This document shows positions 1 to 10,883 of a DNA stretch of 64,000 bases, piece after piece. The translations under genes and the position numbers were made by a program. The DNA is from Clavelina lepadiformis. Lineage: Eukaryota > Chordata > Ascidiacea > Aplousobranchia > Clavelinidae. How positions within the stretch are numbered: position 1 is the stretch's first letter; each line of letters starts with the position of its first letter. Below the pieces are notes generated by a model. It did not search any database. It worked only from the letters and a program-made list of their open reading frames with translations, and was not told where the DNA came from. The DNA lies in NCBI RefSeq assembly GCF_947623445.1, contig NC_135242.1, positions 7,998,001-8,062,000 of the forward strand, read 5' to 3'.

Positions 1-2725
1 TTGAACAGCATTTATAGCTATTTAAAGAAAACTACAAATTGCATACTTGAAGATAAAATGAGTAGCAGCTATTTAATTAAAGAAATTTTAAAGTTGTCAG
101 AATCTGAAAATCACACCAATTATCAACGATACCAAATTTCAAAAGCTTTCACCAAAAACAGGAGAAAACAGCCATCAGTTAGTCGCTCACAAGTGAAAAG
201 AGTTGAGCTTCCATTGCTGGAAAAGGTGTAATTGTGTAATTTTAGCTTTATAATCTTTCTTGTGTTATTACTTTACCAGTTTGAACTTAAGAGTTACAGA
301 ATAGTACATTCAATAGCAAAGAACATAATTTTGTAAATTTTATCTTTCAAAACAAGTTCAACAGATTACCATAATTGACAAATAGATTCCATGCATTGGA
401 AGCTCATTAACTTGACTTCGCATAACCTGAAGCAGCTCCAACGCTGCTGACGAATATTTATTAAAATAGATGTAAGGGACGTTATAGCTGATGTCCTTAA
501 ATTCAACGTATTGGTTAACTTGTAGTGGTTTTTGATCCTCTGGACACAACTAGCACCCACTTTCTCGATATTAGTCAATATATCATACATTGTAACATAA
601 ATAACATGTTGATGTTTGTTATTAGTGGATTGTAATAGGCATAAATTACATAACATAAAATACATAAATTGATTGCTATAAATACATCTATTTTCCCCCT
701 GACAAGTTTTGAGGTGGTTCCACGTCAATTTTTCAAAGTTCGGGAGACTTTGGATCACTCGAAGTGTGGCAAAAGCATAGGGAGCTATCTGAGAAGTGAC
801 TTGAAAGAGGTTTAACAGACACCGCTTACGGCATCGAGGGAGACCCATATTGATTTTTGCTACGGCATGTTGTTATTTTGATTTTGCTACAACATGTTTA
901 TATAATGGCTGAATCAGGCAATTTGCGGTAATATGTAAAGAATACAGAGTTTTTTAGGGGAAGCACCAAATTGGCAGTTATCACCAACTGTGTGGCGATA
1001 ACTGTCACATAAGTAGTTTGATGCCTTCAAATCAAGCTAATGAGCTTCCACTAATGTATAGATTTTAGTCTCAATATGGAAAAGGTTTTAATTTTGTGTT
1101 GTACGATCATGGAAGTGAAAAAGGCACCCGAACAATTTTTGTATACATGTATTGCATACTACAAAAAATAAAAATTGATAATAACTGCAGTATCTTGGCA
1201 TGCATAATTTTTAGTGTGTGTTAGCTTTACAAAATTAATGAAACTTAATTATTAATTGGGGAATTATGATTTCAATCTTTGTTACAGGAATGTTGATATA
1301 AAAGTGGATGATAAAATTTCATAATGGTTAAATTATGAAAAAATTTCCACTGTCAATTTTTTTTAGAAAAAAGATGCTGAATTAATGGCAGTGAAAAATA
1401 CTGGTGATAACAAGCACATGAGGAAAAGAAGTGAATCTTTAGTAATCACATTTCCTCGTTTGCGAGAAGTTGCACCAGACAGGTAGGCATTTTGTGAAAG
1501 GTTACATTTCACTTTCCTGATGAGTTGGTCTTGAAATTTTCTTGTTAACCTTCGGTACATAAACATTTATAAAACAAACAGTTAAACTTTAAGATTTATT
1601 TCATTTGATACATCCAACTATAGTACATAACAATGAACATGCAAAGATTGACAAGCTAATGCATATAAGATTAGAAGGCAGCAATGATGGGGTTCAATTT
1701 TTATCGATGGCTTCACTAAAGCTTAACAATAAATCAAACCGAATTTTAAATAGTGAAAAGAGTTGGATTACTTATATCTCATGTAATTCTACGAATTCGT
1801 GGAACAAAGTCAGCAAACCTTTTTACAATTTGCAAATGGCAAGTAGGGCCACCAACATTTTTGAGTTGGTGGCCCTGGCTTTATACAATAAAGCCCACCA
1901 AAGAATTTATGTTTAGTTGTGTGAGTGTTTATTCTATTTGCACTCTGATTGGCTATGATGTAGAAATGATGGTGAAGTGAGTGAATAATTTCCTTGTATT
2001 TCTGCCAACTGAATGAGTTTTAAACTAAAATGAGTGTGGGTATAGTATTACATAATTTATTTAAAGACAGATTTGTTTTAGTGCCTACACTATAGCAAAT
2101 TTAGCTACGGGTTAGCCAGGTCATCAGCTAATTTAACAATGGATATGCTGAGCCTCTTGAATCACTTCATTGGAAGGGCGATAAAGTATCAGTTCTGATA
2201 AAATACTTTAACCATTACTTTCCATGTAGTCATCAAGTCAATTTATCAACTGGAAGAGCTGTCATTTCAAGAAAAGTTGATTGCTGGTTGAGTTTTGAAG
2301 AATACGAAAAAATTAGATGGTACGTCAAAATAAACAAAATTGATGCCTAAAAACATAATTGTTCTAATTCATAACAATAGCATGCATGCATTTCAGTTTC
2401 TTATGATGATTTCTGTGTATAAACATTATACGTCTGCAGTGGTCCGGATACAGTGCTGAGAAGAGAACATGTGTTACCAAACGCATTCTGGCCTGGTCAT
2501 TTGTTGGATAAGCTTCGTCTTTACATGTCTCCCTGTAATACACATAAAGCACCACATTGTAATGCTGCCCATAGCAAACAGAGCATCTTTCATCAAGTGA
2601 AAACTATGCCTCATAATGGAAAGCGTTCAAATCATGGTTATAATAACAACGAAATCACGTGGCCAAGTGACGGATCTTTTGTTAAGTATGGGAACTATGA
2701 CATAAACAAAGTTCACCACCTGTGA
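1..2725 (+). CDS. Unrecognised spliced gene, 3' part
   Basis: I do not recognise this protein. Coding-looking exons are: window edge to 228, ending in residues LPLLEK before a GT donor; 1366-1481, phase 0 in, starting KKDAELMAVKN and ending at AG/GTAGGC; roughly 2145-2323, containing the stretch LESLHWKGDKVSVLIKYFNH and ending at a GTACGT donor; and 2442-2725, reading GPDTVLRREHVLPNAFWPGH and ending KVHHL-stop. The first two and last two exons join in frame. The join between 1481 and the third exon is unresolved: a good acceptor at about 2083 opens the reading SAYTIANLATG, which meets a stop, and the long third reading frame starts downstream of it. The last exon is rich in His, Asn and Lys, and I see no known domain, signal peptide or membrane segment. 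The 5' end lies outside the window. A missed micro-exon, an assembly error or a decayed gene could explain the broken join. Confidence 0.5.
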
Positions 2726-3944
2726 GAGTTTTTCTTCAATTAATTATTCTTACAATAAATAATGCACTTCATTTTTGAATGCTTATTACTTGAATGCACT
2801 TTCTTTTTAATTTGTATTTCATGTTATACGTATCTTCTTTTGTGTATGGCCAGTTTTTAACTTTAAAAATCAAACTTTAAATTCATGTCTGATTGTTGCA
2901 TAATCAAAAAAGACATGACAATAAGAGGAGGTGATTGAGCTTTAAAATGTTTAATGCCAGCACCAACTTTTCTTGTTAAAACCGGATTGGCTCCCACTGC
3001 AAACCATTATTGCGTTATACTTGTTACTGCCATTATGCCACCGAAACATTCTTTACAATTTTATTTGATGTTTTCAATCCTTGACATCTTGCAAAATCAG
3101 CAAAGATTTTGCTAGTAACCTAGCACCAGGGACAAATCTGAATTAAAAAGTTCCAAGTTTGTAAATGTTTTTACTTTTGTTTTGTTTTAACATACTTGGC
3201 ATTTTGCACAATATTGCCAATTGATCCCAAAGCAGATTTCATGTAAACTAAAAACTGTTATATTACTGCCAGTTGACCTATGAACATAAACTCAATCACT
3301 TAAAACAGTTAATTTTGGGGAGAAAAAATTTTACCTGTTATAATATTTTACAACTTGTGGGTACAACAATGTCATGTAATTCATAGTTATGTGTGCAGGT
3401 TTGTGCTTTCAGTGACCCCTACTTGATCCTGTGCAGTTATAGTATGTGATATTTTTGAGATGTCCTTATCCAAATAAGGATTTCAAACACCGAATGTTGC
3501 ATTTGCATCTATACTCAATTTTACTTGATTTTCTACATATATCAAACGCTAATGTAGACAAGGTGTGTGCTGGTTGCTGCACCTTGCAAAGTGCACTACA
3601 CAAACAACCAAGTACTGTAACGCGTTTTGTAACTTTATTGTTCTTCACTTTAAGATTTAAGTGAAGAACAACGCAACTCTATTAAAACCAACAAAGACTT
3701 TAAATGTATAAAAAATTCCAGATAATGAAATGTTCATTCTATATTCAATTTGATACTCTGAAATGGACAACCCTCCTGAAAAAACTTTGCTTCTTAATAG
3801 AATCAAAATCACGTATAACACATAGGAATTTTATTTTACTCCGACAGGAGTGGTAAGTTCTTACAACTATGTACAAGTAAAACAAGCTGCTCTACATCTA
3901 AAGGCGAATTGTTAAATTCTGCAAAAACTAATCACACAGTGATG
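2726..3944. other. Intergenic, no gene seen
   Basis: AT-rich spacer between the stop of the unrecognised plus-strand gene and the stop of the minus-strand zinc-finger gene. The two are convergent. Two overlapping short frames near 3446-3664 lie on opposite strands and look like chance. The minus-strand poly(A) signal of the zinc-finger gene falls near 3830. Confidence 0.6.
3830..3835 (-). promoter_or_regulatory. Poly(A) signal of the zinc-finger gene
   Basis: AATAAA on the minus strand, about 110 bases beyond the zinc-finger stop codon. Its position suits 3' end formation of that transcript. Confidence 0.5.
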
Positions 3945-5054
3945 TTACAAAGGTTTTTTGTGTCTTCTTGAAATGTGCCTGCTTAAGCCACGTCGAGAAG
4001 GATAAGCCTTATCACATTCTTCACACTGGTAAGGTCTCTCCCCAGTATGAAGTCTCATATGTACAATTAAACGTTTTTGCTCATAACAGGTTTTATCGCA
4101 AATCTTGCATGTATACGGCGTTTCTCCGGTATGCTTCATGAGATGAATGTTCAAACTCCTTTTCTGTCCATAAGATTGATTGCAATATGTGCACCTGTAA
4201 GGACGTTCTCCTGTGTGGGTTTTCACATGCTGATCCATTCCCCATTTTGAAGAGAATCCTTTCTTACAGGTTTCACAGCGAAACGGTTTCTCGCCAGTAT
4301 GAGTGCGAATGTGACGCTTTAATAAAGCACCTCGACTGAAAACTCTTTTGCAGAATTTACATTCGAACTGCACTGAACTACTATGCACATCCAGATGCTT
4401 CATCAATGTAGATTTTTCACTGAAACTGCCAGGACAATATGAGCACTTGTATGGTTTTTCACGGAGGGGAGCTGCTTTATAAATCTGAACAGATTTGTTT
4501 GTGTCTTCATCTGAACTCAAGCCTTCTTCCTCTTCAGTGTGGTTTGGAATATTTTCAAGTGGCAATACTAACTTCTTGGAAACGTTACGGAACCTATTAG
4601 AATTGGTTTCCTCGATGAAATGGTCAGCTGAACCATTTTCTTTTATCTCAGGAATTTCGTCAGAATAAGAAGAATTTTCTTCAACGGCATCGTTTTGCAC
4701 TTCCACAATGAACTTGGTTACTTGCTGATGTTTGTCCTCCATCATGTTATCCACATTTTCAAGAACAATAGCTTCACCTTCAGTGTTTTCATAATTAAGT
4801 GACATGCCTTCATCTTCCTCATAATCAGCGTCTGAATTTCTCATTTCATGAGAATTGTATTCCTCGTCGGACATAATTTTGCTCAAAAGCATATCGTATT
4901 TATTACTCAAAATAACATGCTCAAATTTGTTTGCCAGCTTTTGCATTTCATCTTTCATTTCTTTTCGGATTGACTTCAGCTCTTCTAGAATAAGGCGTGC
5001 CAGAAGCTCAGCCGAATTGCAATCATTTACTGGTACATCAAGCACTGCTGCCAT
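3945..5054 (-). CDS. C2H2 zinc-finger protein with six fingers
   Basis: A single open coding exon of 369 residues. Residues 1-60 form a charged, helix-prone stretch (ELLARLILEELKSIRKEM) that may be a coiled coil. Residues 61-200 are very acidic and rich in Glu, Asp, Asn and Ser. Residues about 202-365 hold six tandem C2H2 fingers, each with C-x2-C and H-x3-H (H-x4-H in the last), joined by TGEKPF or TGERPY linkers of the kind that grip consecutive DNA triplets. The protein ends HKKPL. Inference: a nuclear sequence-specific DNA-binding regulator. No KRAB, BTB or SCAN domain is visible, so the orthologue is unclear. The minus strand shows a TTTTGCAG acceptor near 5116, about 60 bases before the ATG, so the 5' UTR is probably spliced. 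It lies downstream of NAA10 on the same strand, 416 bases away, which is too far to call an operon. Confidence 0.9.
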   Translation of the reverse strand: MAAVLDVPVNDCNSAELLARLILEELKSIRKEMKDEMQKLANKFEHVILSNKYDMLLSKIMSDEEYNSHEMRNSDADYEEDEGMSLNYENTEGEAIVLENVDNMMEDKHQQVTKFIVEVQNDAVEENSSYSDEIPEIKENGSADHFIEETNSNRFRNVSKKLVLPLENIPNHTEEEEGLSSDEDTNKSVQIYKAAPLREKPYKCSYCPGSFSEKSTLMKHLDVHSSSVQFECKFCKRVFSRGALLKRHIRTHTGEKPFRCETCKKGFSSKWGMDQHVKTHTGERPYRCTYCNQSYGQKRSLNIHLMKHTGETPYTCKICDKTCYEQKRLIVHMRLHTGERPYQCEECDKAYPSRRGLSRHISRRHKKPL

Positions 5055-5470
5055 ATTTTAGTTCTTAGGTCTCTTGCCCGTGAACAGAATAACCTTTCCT
5101 ATTTTATATATTTTCCTGCAAAACACAGAAAAAATACATCATGCATTGCAGTACAACTTTATGACCTAAATAGTAAGAACTGTCAACCAAATGTTATGTA
5201 TACATTATTACGTGAAGTTGCAAAGTTGAAACAATACAGATTTAATGTTGCAAGTCACAAATATTCAAAACTTCAGAAAATATAAATATCACATAGCAGC
5301 GACGAAAACATTGATGTATAGCGTCATCGAGACAGTTTGTAACAAATATCTCCAATAGGGCTGCTGAAATTCTGCCATGCTAAAAGCAGCACTTTCCAAA
5401 ACGAAGTGCTTTGACTACTGGAATTTTAAGCCAACTGAAGCCACCAATAGCAACTCCATGACAATCCATG

Positions 5471-7081
5471 CTACGTTGATATGGAGGCAGATCCCAATTT
5501 GTTTGCTAAATTCTCTTCAACCAAAACATCAACTCCTCGTTCATGAGTATCCTCAATAAGTTCATTATCTTGATGAAGTTCATTAACTTCTTCTATTGGC
5601 ATTGACTTTTTTTCGCGATAAGGTATGTAAAAGCGACTAGGCTTAGGAACCTGGAAGATAAAGTGCATAATAGAGTGTAGGTATTATTTATAAGTAGCAT
5701 TTTTCTTATAAACATGGGCAATACCAATAAGAGAATTTTATCTTTCACCTCTTCAAGTAATTTGGTGAGATCCCTCTTCATAGCATACGCATCTTCACCA
5801 TCTGCGTAATATTTTGGTTCAACTTCACTTTGTTCAAACTTGAGTGTTTCAGCGTAAAGTCGCAGGGCAGCTCTATTACTTACACGAACATGCAAGGATA
5901 CATACCTAAACCAGTAATAAATACAGTCATATATCCAATTTTTCCTCTAAAGTCACAAGGTACATGGTAAACACTAACTTAGCTTTAAAACATTCCACCA
6001 TTGCACGAGATGCATGATCCATCAGTTTCCTTGCCAACCCCAGTCTTCTGTGAGAACGTTTGACTGCCTACATGAAAGGTGCGTATAGTCACTCAAAGCA
6101 TTAATGACTGAACAGATGCAGGGGCATATCATGGATACTACTAAAATATACAGGTTCAAGTGGTACCATCTCATCATCTTCCATTCGCCTGTTGTTCAGG
6201 CCTGGTCTTCATCCCGAAACATCAGGGTCAACCAGGTTCAAGTGGTACCATTAAGGGCCTTAAATGGTACCACTTGGTCCGAGTGGTTCAGGTTGGACAT
6301 ATGTATCCTTTACATCAAGCGTATTTTTGGGATTGCGGCATGACACAGCTTAACTTAACCACTGAAAAGCCTTGGAAAGTGTGGCAGGTTTAAGTAATTA
6401 ATGTTTCATGCTGAGCTGTGGGGCTCGCTTTCATCATACCAATACAATGTTCCTGAGCTGAGAAATAACATCAAACTAAGCCTAAATTACAACAGCTCTA
6501 TAACTCTTGACCCAAAGAATACATCTGTCCAACTCAACCACTCGAACAAAGTGGTACCTTTTAAACCAGTCGGACCAAGTGGTACCATTCCAACAACTTG
6601 ATGGTACCACTCGAACCTGTATATTTTACTAGTATCCCATATTATCACCAAAAGAAACAAAAACAAATCCGATATAACACAGTTTGCTATGTAAAGCTGT
6701 TTTCACTAGACATTACAGTGAGTAGCAGAATACCAAAGAAGTGATATGGCCATGAGTTGCCTCATCAGGATCTTCTTCCATCTTTGCTAAAACATAACCA
6801 ACAATATTTCCTTTGGCATCCTCTGCTACATAGGACAGCTGTGGCCATGACAACCCATGGTAGAAATAATATTTCATTTGGTAATTTTCTGGTAAGCACA
6901 GCAAATTACAATGCTGCATGTTCATCAGATCCGCAGGCTATAAAAATAGAGATATGTAATAATCGAATACAACTAATTGTTGAATTACAGTCTAAAGTAA
7001 GGTTAAAGTTAATTATATACTGGCGCAAGCTGTTAAAAATTACATTATGTTCATACTTACATGTGCATTGCGAATATTCAT
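5471..7081 (-). CDS. naa10: NAA10, catalytic subunit of N-terminal acetyltransferase A
   Basis: NAA10 (ARD1) moves acetyl from acetyl-CoA to the N-terminus of nascent proteins at the ribosome, in complex with NAA15. Exons read on the minus strand: 7081-7061, 6937-6734, 6067-5979, 5905-5749, 5650-5471. They total 651 bases, a 216-residue protein, with every phase agreeing. The start [17 protein letters not shown] closely matches human [17 protein letters not shown]. Residues 82-87 are RRLGLA, the acetyl-CoA loop of GNAT enzymes (R/QxxGxG/A). The motif [18 protein letters not shown] near residue 130 is typical of NAA10. The family has Lys-Ser-Asn where this protein has Val-Ser-Asn in [11 protein letters not shown]. 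The C-tail is short and acidic, ending GSASIST; human NAA10 (235 residues) has a longer Ser/Glu tail. Intron 2 carries a foldback element (6133-6637). A possible ATTAAA poly(A) signal lies near 5241. Confidence 0.96.
6133..6637. mobile_element. Foldback MITE rich in GGTACC, in NAA10 intron 2
   Basis: The ends form inverted repeats of about 38 bases starting GGATACTA and reaching the GGTACCAT motif, with about two mismatches. Eight-base flanks CATATCAT (6125-6132) and CATATTAT (6638-6645) differ at one base and look like a target-site duplication, as in hAT or P elements. Inside, the motif GGTACC (a KpnI site) occurs six times, in alternating direct and inverted forms with short variants such as GAGTGGT, giving nested palindromes. 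No coding potential. The terminal bases are not typical of a superfamily I can name. Confidence 0.65.
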
Positions 7082-8756
7082 TGTTAAATACCGACCAAGA
7101 ATTGATGCAAAATACTTTGAAAGAAAGGTCACTATAGTACAATTAATGTTCTTGTAACAATAGTTTATGAAAGGTTTATAATAAATAAATTTATTAGTTT
7201 TAAATTTTATATAAAGTAAACGTACTGTACACAATTTCCTATATCTGTCATTTAAACATTGGAATCATATAGTTGTAATGATTCGAGTTAAGTTGGCTTC
7301 TGCACCAATTGCTTGGTGCAGAATTGCCGGATATTCCATGCTACAACTATGAATGTGCAACGTAGAATAATTTTTTTGAATCCAGAAGTTGGAATAGTTC
7401 TAAACCAATAACAATCACAATTATTTTTCACAAATATCTGGTATGAAAGACAATGGGAGGTTCTTTTATGAAATTCTTGCTGTTAGTTGTCCATTTTTCT
7501 GACCGAAAAAAGTTAATATGGGCATTTTTAAAGAAATATACCACATGATCAGAGTAAATTTATCTAAATAAATTATTTAAGGATAAATTCACAGAGATTT
7601 TTGACTAAAGGATTTCACGTTTGCTTAACTGATACAGTCCCATTCTTCGCCTGCTTAATTAAGTTAAACAAGCGCCCAAGTGAAATTTCTGTGGGGATCC
7701 ATAATACAAAGTCACTGTTTAAATGTTAGTTTTTCTTTTTACTTCTTTATATTCTTCTATGTGAATAATTGTTTTCGCTGCCATGTGTAGCTTGACTACA
7801 GTGGATCTTTCAAAACTAAATGCAATGTTTAACATAGATAATAATCATATAAAAAGCAAGAATTCTTGAGCATACATATTGTAGACTTAATCTTTATTTG
7901 CAACATCTGGTCAACAACGAATGATTTTGTTTAATCTTGTGTGTCTTTGTCCACAAATTTACTAGGCGACTTCCAGAAAGTTCAGCTTCTACTATCTTAA
8001 CTGCTTATTGTTCAATGTCACTCGAAGTGATATAAAGAAGGCTTTGTAATATTGGCAAGCAGTTTCGCTTTGTCTGCGAAGGCGAAATTCTTACAACTTT
8101 ATGATATTAATTCAGGCAGTTTTGTAACTGAAAGCTGAGCTACACGAATTTAAACTATTTTCTTATCATAAGATTGCAGTGAATCATGCATCATCAGGAA
8201 AATGTGAATTAACGTAACGTAACAAAAAATTTATGAAACTAAGGTGTAATGGAAAACCAACTTTCACACCATGATGTACAGATGTACAAACATGTTTTTA
8301 AAAATAAATCGTTTAGAGGTATTCAAATCTTCCTTGATTGCCTTTTTCAAAATTGACCATTGTGTTTCATTTCTCTTATCACAAACTTATTCAAACACAA
8401 ATGCCTGCACATACACTTGCTGCCTTTTCACCTTTGCTGTCACCCAATGCATTAATCGCCGTCACGCTTTTAATTTTACGATAATTTATGCATTGGTGGC
8501 TTGGTGTGTAGTGGCCAGTAACCACAGTATTTAGTGAAACCGTGTAATGTAATAATCGTGTTCGAAAAGTTTATACGAGGTAAATCAAAACCTCTGTGGG
8601 CAATGATTGCAATCAAAATAAATCTGTTCCAAAAAGAACCGAATAGTTTTGGATTTGGTTCTAAAAGATTCGATATTCTAAAATGTGCATCTCTAGTTAC
8701 AAGTATTACGTTGACTTGGCGCAAATTTTGGCATTATATTTATAGGCTCACCAAAA

Positions 8757-8940
8757 GAAAACTTTCCAGTAGGGTCCATACTGGAAAGTGTGGCACCTGC
8801 ACGTACAGGGTTGAAGGTTCATTAATGTACATGCTGAACTTTCTATCTTCACGCCGTTTTATAATAAATGAAAGAAATTTGCATGTTTGCATGCACGAAT
8901 TTTTGTTGAAAACTGCCATGCTTCCAAGCAAACAACTAGC
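8757..8940. repeat. Dispersed repeat family D, copy 1
   Basis: Shares the order GGAAAGTGTGGCA, CTTCACGCCG, TTTATAATAAA, TTTGCATG and GAAAACTGC with a second copy at 28470-28690. Identity is patchy, suggesting an old family. No termini or target duplication found. Confidence 0.45.
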
Positions 8941-8973
8941 CTAGTTTTTCTTTGTTCATTTGGGTCTAAAGCA

Positions 8974-9066
8974 GAAGTGCACAACTGCGTGATACGTTTA
9001 TGTACTAGGCCCCTGCTACTCAAACTGTGACATCATTTGGCCGTTTGGTTGTGCACCAGACCTCAG
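8974..9066. repeat. Dispersed repeat family C, copy 1
   Basis: Contains AGTGCACAACT followed by TACTAGGCCCC, GTGACATCAT and GGTTGTGCAC. The same order occurs at 26003-26096 and 40911-41001. In the best copy the GTGCACAACC motif and its reverse complement make a foldback. Confidence 0.5.
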
Positions 9067-9209
9067 ATTTTGTTACAAAATACAAGACGTTTTAACGAAT
9101 ATGAAAGAATACAAATCAGATATAGCCTAAGCTAAACAATAAATTCAATAAACGTTAATTTTTGAACAGTGTGAAATCAAACATTTTTGCATAAGCTACA
9201 TATATTCCA

Positions 9210-9485
9210 AAAAAGTTAGGGCTGCCACTATTTCACCAAAAAGAACATGCGTTCAAAGATACTTTTTACTGTTTGTTGTTAACCTAACTTAAATATTATA
9301 GCGTAGTAACCTAAACCTAATCTGAATCTACCTTATAATCTAAATCTTATTCCAATAAAACCTTAAATAGGTAAAATCAATTTTTTCATGTCCTTTATCC
9401 CAACCTAAACGCCCATCTTTAACAACTAGCTGCATGACCTATAGTCCTATACTCCTATACATGCGGTGAAATAGTCCCTATCAAA
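9210..9485. repeat. Foldback repeat family B, copy 1
   Basis: The ends carry the inverted motif ACTATTTCACC (left) and GGTGAAATAGT (right). Inside are CCTAACTTAA-like and CATCTTTAACAAC-like blocks and GCATGACCTA. Related copies lie at 25545-25720 (opposite orientation), 28195-28325 and 35010-35320. It looks like a non-autonomous MITE family without coding capacity. Confidence 0.5.
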
Positions 9486-9649
9486 AGTTAGTGCCTCCCC
9501 TAACCTCCATCCCCAAGCCTCACCGCACTTCACTGCTACTAGCGCAATAGCGCTAACAGCGCACAAACCAACACAACAAACCTGTTAAGTGTCGCCATAG
9601 GGGTCTAGAGCAATAGAATATTAATAACCAACTTTTTATATTATTATTA

Positions 9650-10070
9650 TTTTGACATTATTGATTACGCGGACGAGTATGAAATTCCCAGCACCGTTCT
9701 ATCGTTAGATATATATAAAGCGTTTGATTCCCTTCATTGGATCATTGTTCATTGTTGTCTCCAAGCTTACGGATTCCAGACGCAACTAATCGAATGGGTG
9801 AAAACACTTAGTTGGAATCCTAGGTGCGTATTTACAAACAACCGATATTTTTATGAAAACCTTGCCATTTGCCGCGGCATGCGACAAGGTGACACCAATA
9901 TCCATGATTGTTTATGTTGTGTATCGAATACTAGCAATTATGTTGCGAACTAGTGATTTTAATGGAATAAGAATAGGCCAAAGTACTTTTGAAATGTCGC
10001 TTTTCGCAGATGACGCATTAGTATTTTTAAAAGGTTCTCCGACTGATTTTTCAACTGTAAACATTAAACC
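9650..10070 (+). mobile_element. L1-like LINE reverse transcriptase scrap
   Basis: A truncated non-LTR retrotransposon fragment. One frame reads SLDIYKAFDSLHWIIVHCCL, then LIEWVKTL and ICRGMRQGDT, matching RT blocks A and B of the L1/Tx1 group. A second frame continues with LAIMLRTSDFNGIRIG and FEMSLFADDALVFLKGS, where FADD is the catalytic YADD-type box. The frame change and a shortened stretch between the blocks show that it is decayed. No endonuclease, UTR or poly(A) tail is recognised. Confidence 0.8.
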
Positions 10071-10359
10071 TACCATGCGTTTTATTTGCATTTTTTTAAA
10101 TTGCGCTTTGCTATTTATTTTATACTACTGTTTATTTATTGTTTGTTTGTTGTTGTTGTGTAGTTAATCATTAAAATAAAATTAAAAAACAACTTTTTCG
10201 TGTTCTACTACTGCAACTAGTAGCTGGCAACAGAAATTCGGTGGTCATGCAGTCTGTGTGGTACAAGCAACACTACAAAGTTTATCTTGTTTATACGTTT
10301 AACTCCGTCATTTTGGTATATTGTATTGAGAAATAGGAGAACTAACTGACTTTGGTAAG

Positions 10360-10700
10360 AATCACTATAATATAGAAATGTTAAGAATTACTGGACAGGT
10401 TCGACTGAAAAATGGCGTTATGTAACTGCCAGTGGGGCAGTGTAGAACCATAATTTGCATTTTACATGCTTGGTCCGATTTTGTAGTCATGGAAATTTTT
10501 GACACACTCGCCACCATAAACAACCAGGTGTGCCTATCAAGACCTATCCCACTTGAAGCCTCAAACAAAGTAATGATGCTATGATAATCTTTATCTTCGA
10601 ACAGAGAAAAGTCTTTGCACGATTTAAACCCGCGATGATTCTTCATCGCTCGAGCCCCGGTTATCAAGCTAGTTTTTTGTGCGAATTCCATTTGTCAGGC
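10360..10700. repeat. Diverged repeat shared with 34.3 kb
   Basis: The block ATCGCTCGAGCCCCGGTTATCAAGCT and the neighbouring TTTGTGC motif near 10650-10685 resemble sequence at 34360-34405. The 108-residue minus-strand frame over it shows no recognisable domain, so I treat it as repeat DNA. Confidence 0.35.
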
Positions 10701-10883
10701 ATTTTTTATTTTTTGCGTTTTTTATAGTATTGGCGGAATTTAGAACTGTTCACCAGGTCCACTGAACAGGAGCAAGTGTCGTTAATGCTTTGCCCCAGGG
10801 CACTACAACGGTATGGCGCCACTAGGTATCGTACACAAAACCTGAGCCGCGTTTATTGTGAGTCCAGCGCTCGTATATAGATA

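Larger units (their letters stand above)
7082..9639. other. Gene-poor stretch with dispersed repeats
   Basis: No convincing coding exon on either strand. The NAA10 promoter should lie just above 7081. From 8757 the stretch holds copies of three repeat families listed separately. The longest frame, near 8534-8944, overlaps one of these repeats and has no protein-like motif. Confidence 0.5.

Noticed and set aside
366-848. 160-residue minus-strand frame
   Set aside because: Lies in the probable intron of the plus-strand gene. It is rich in Cys, Leu and Asn with no domain, splice signals or homology that I recognise.
3945-7081. Operon of NAA10 and the zinc-finger gene
   Set aside because: Same strand, but 416 bases apart with a possible poly(A) signal and a separate 5' UTR acceptor. 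Known tunicate operons have far shorter gaps.
10365-10691. 108-residue minus-strand frame
   Set aside because: Overlaps repeat sequence shared with 34.3 kb, with no recognisable domain.
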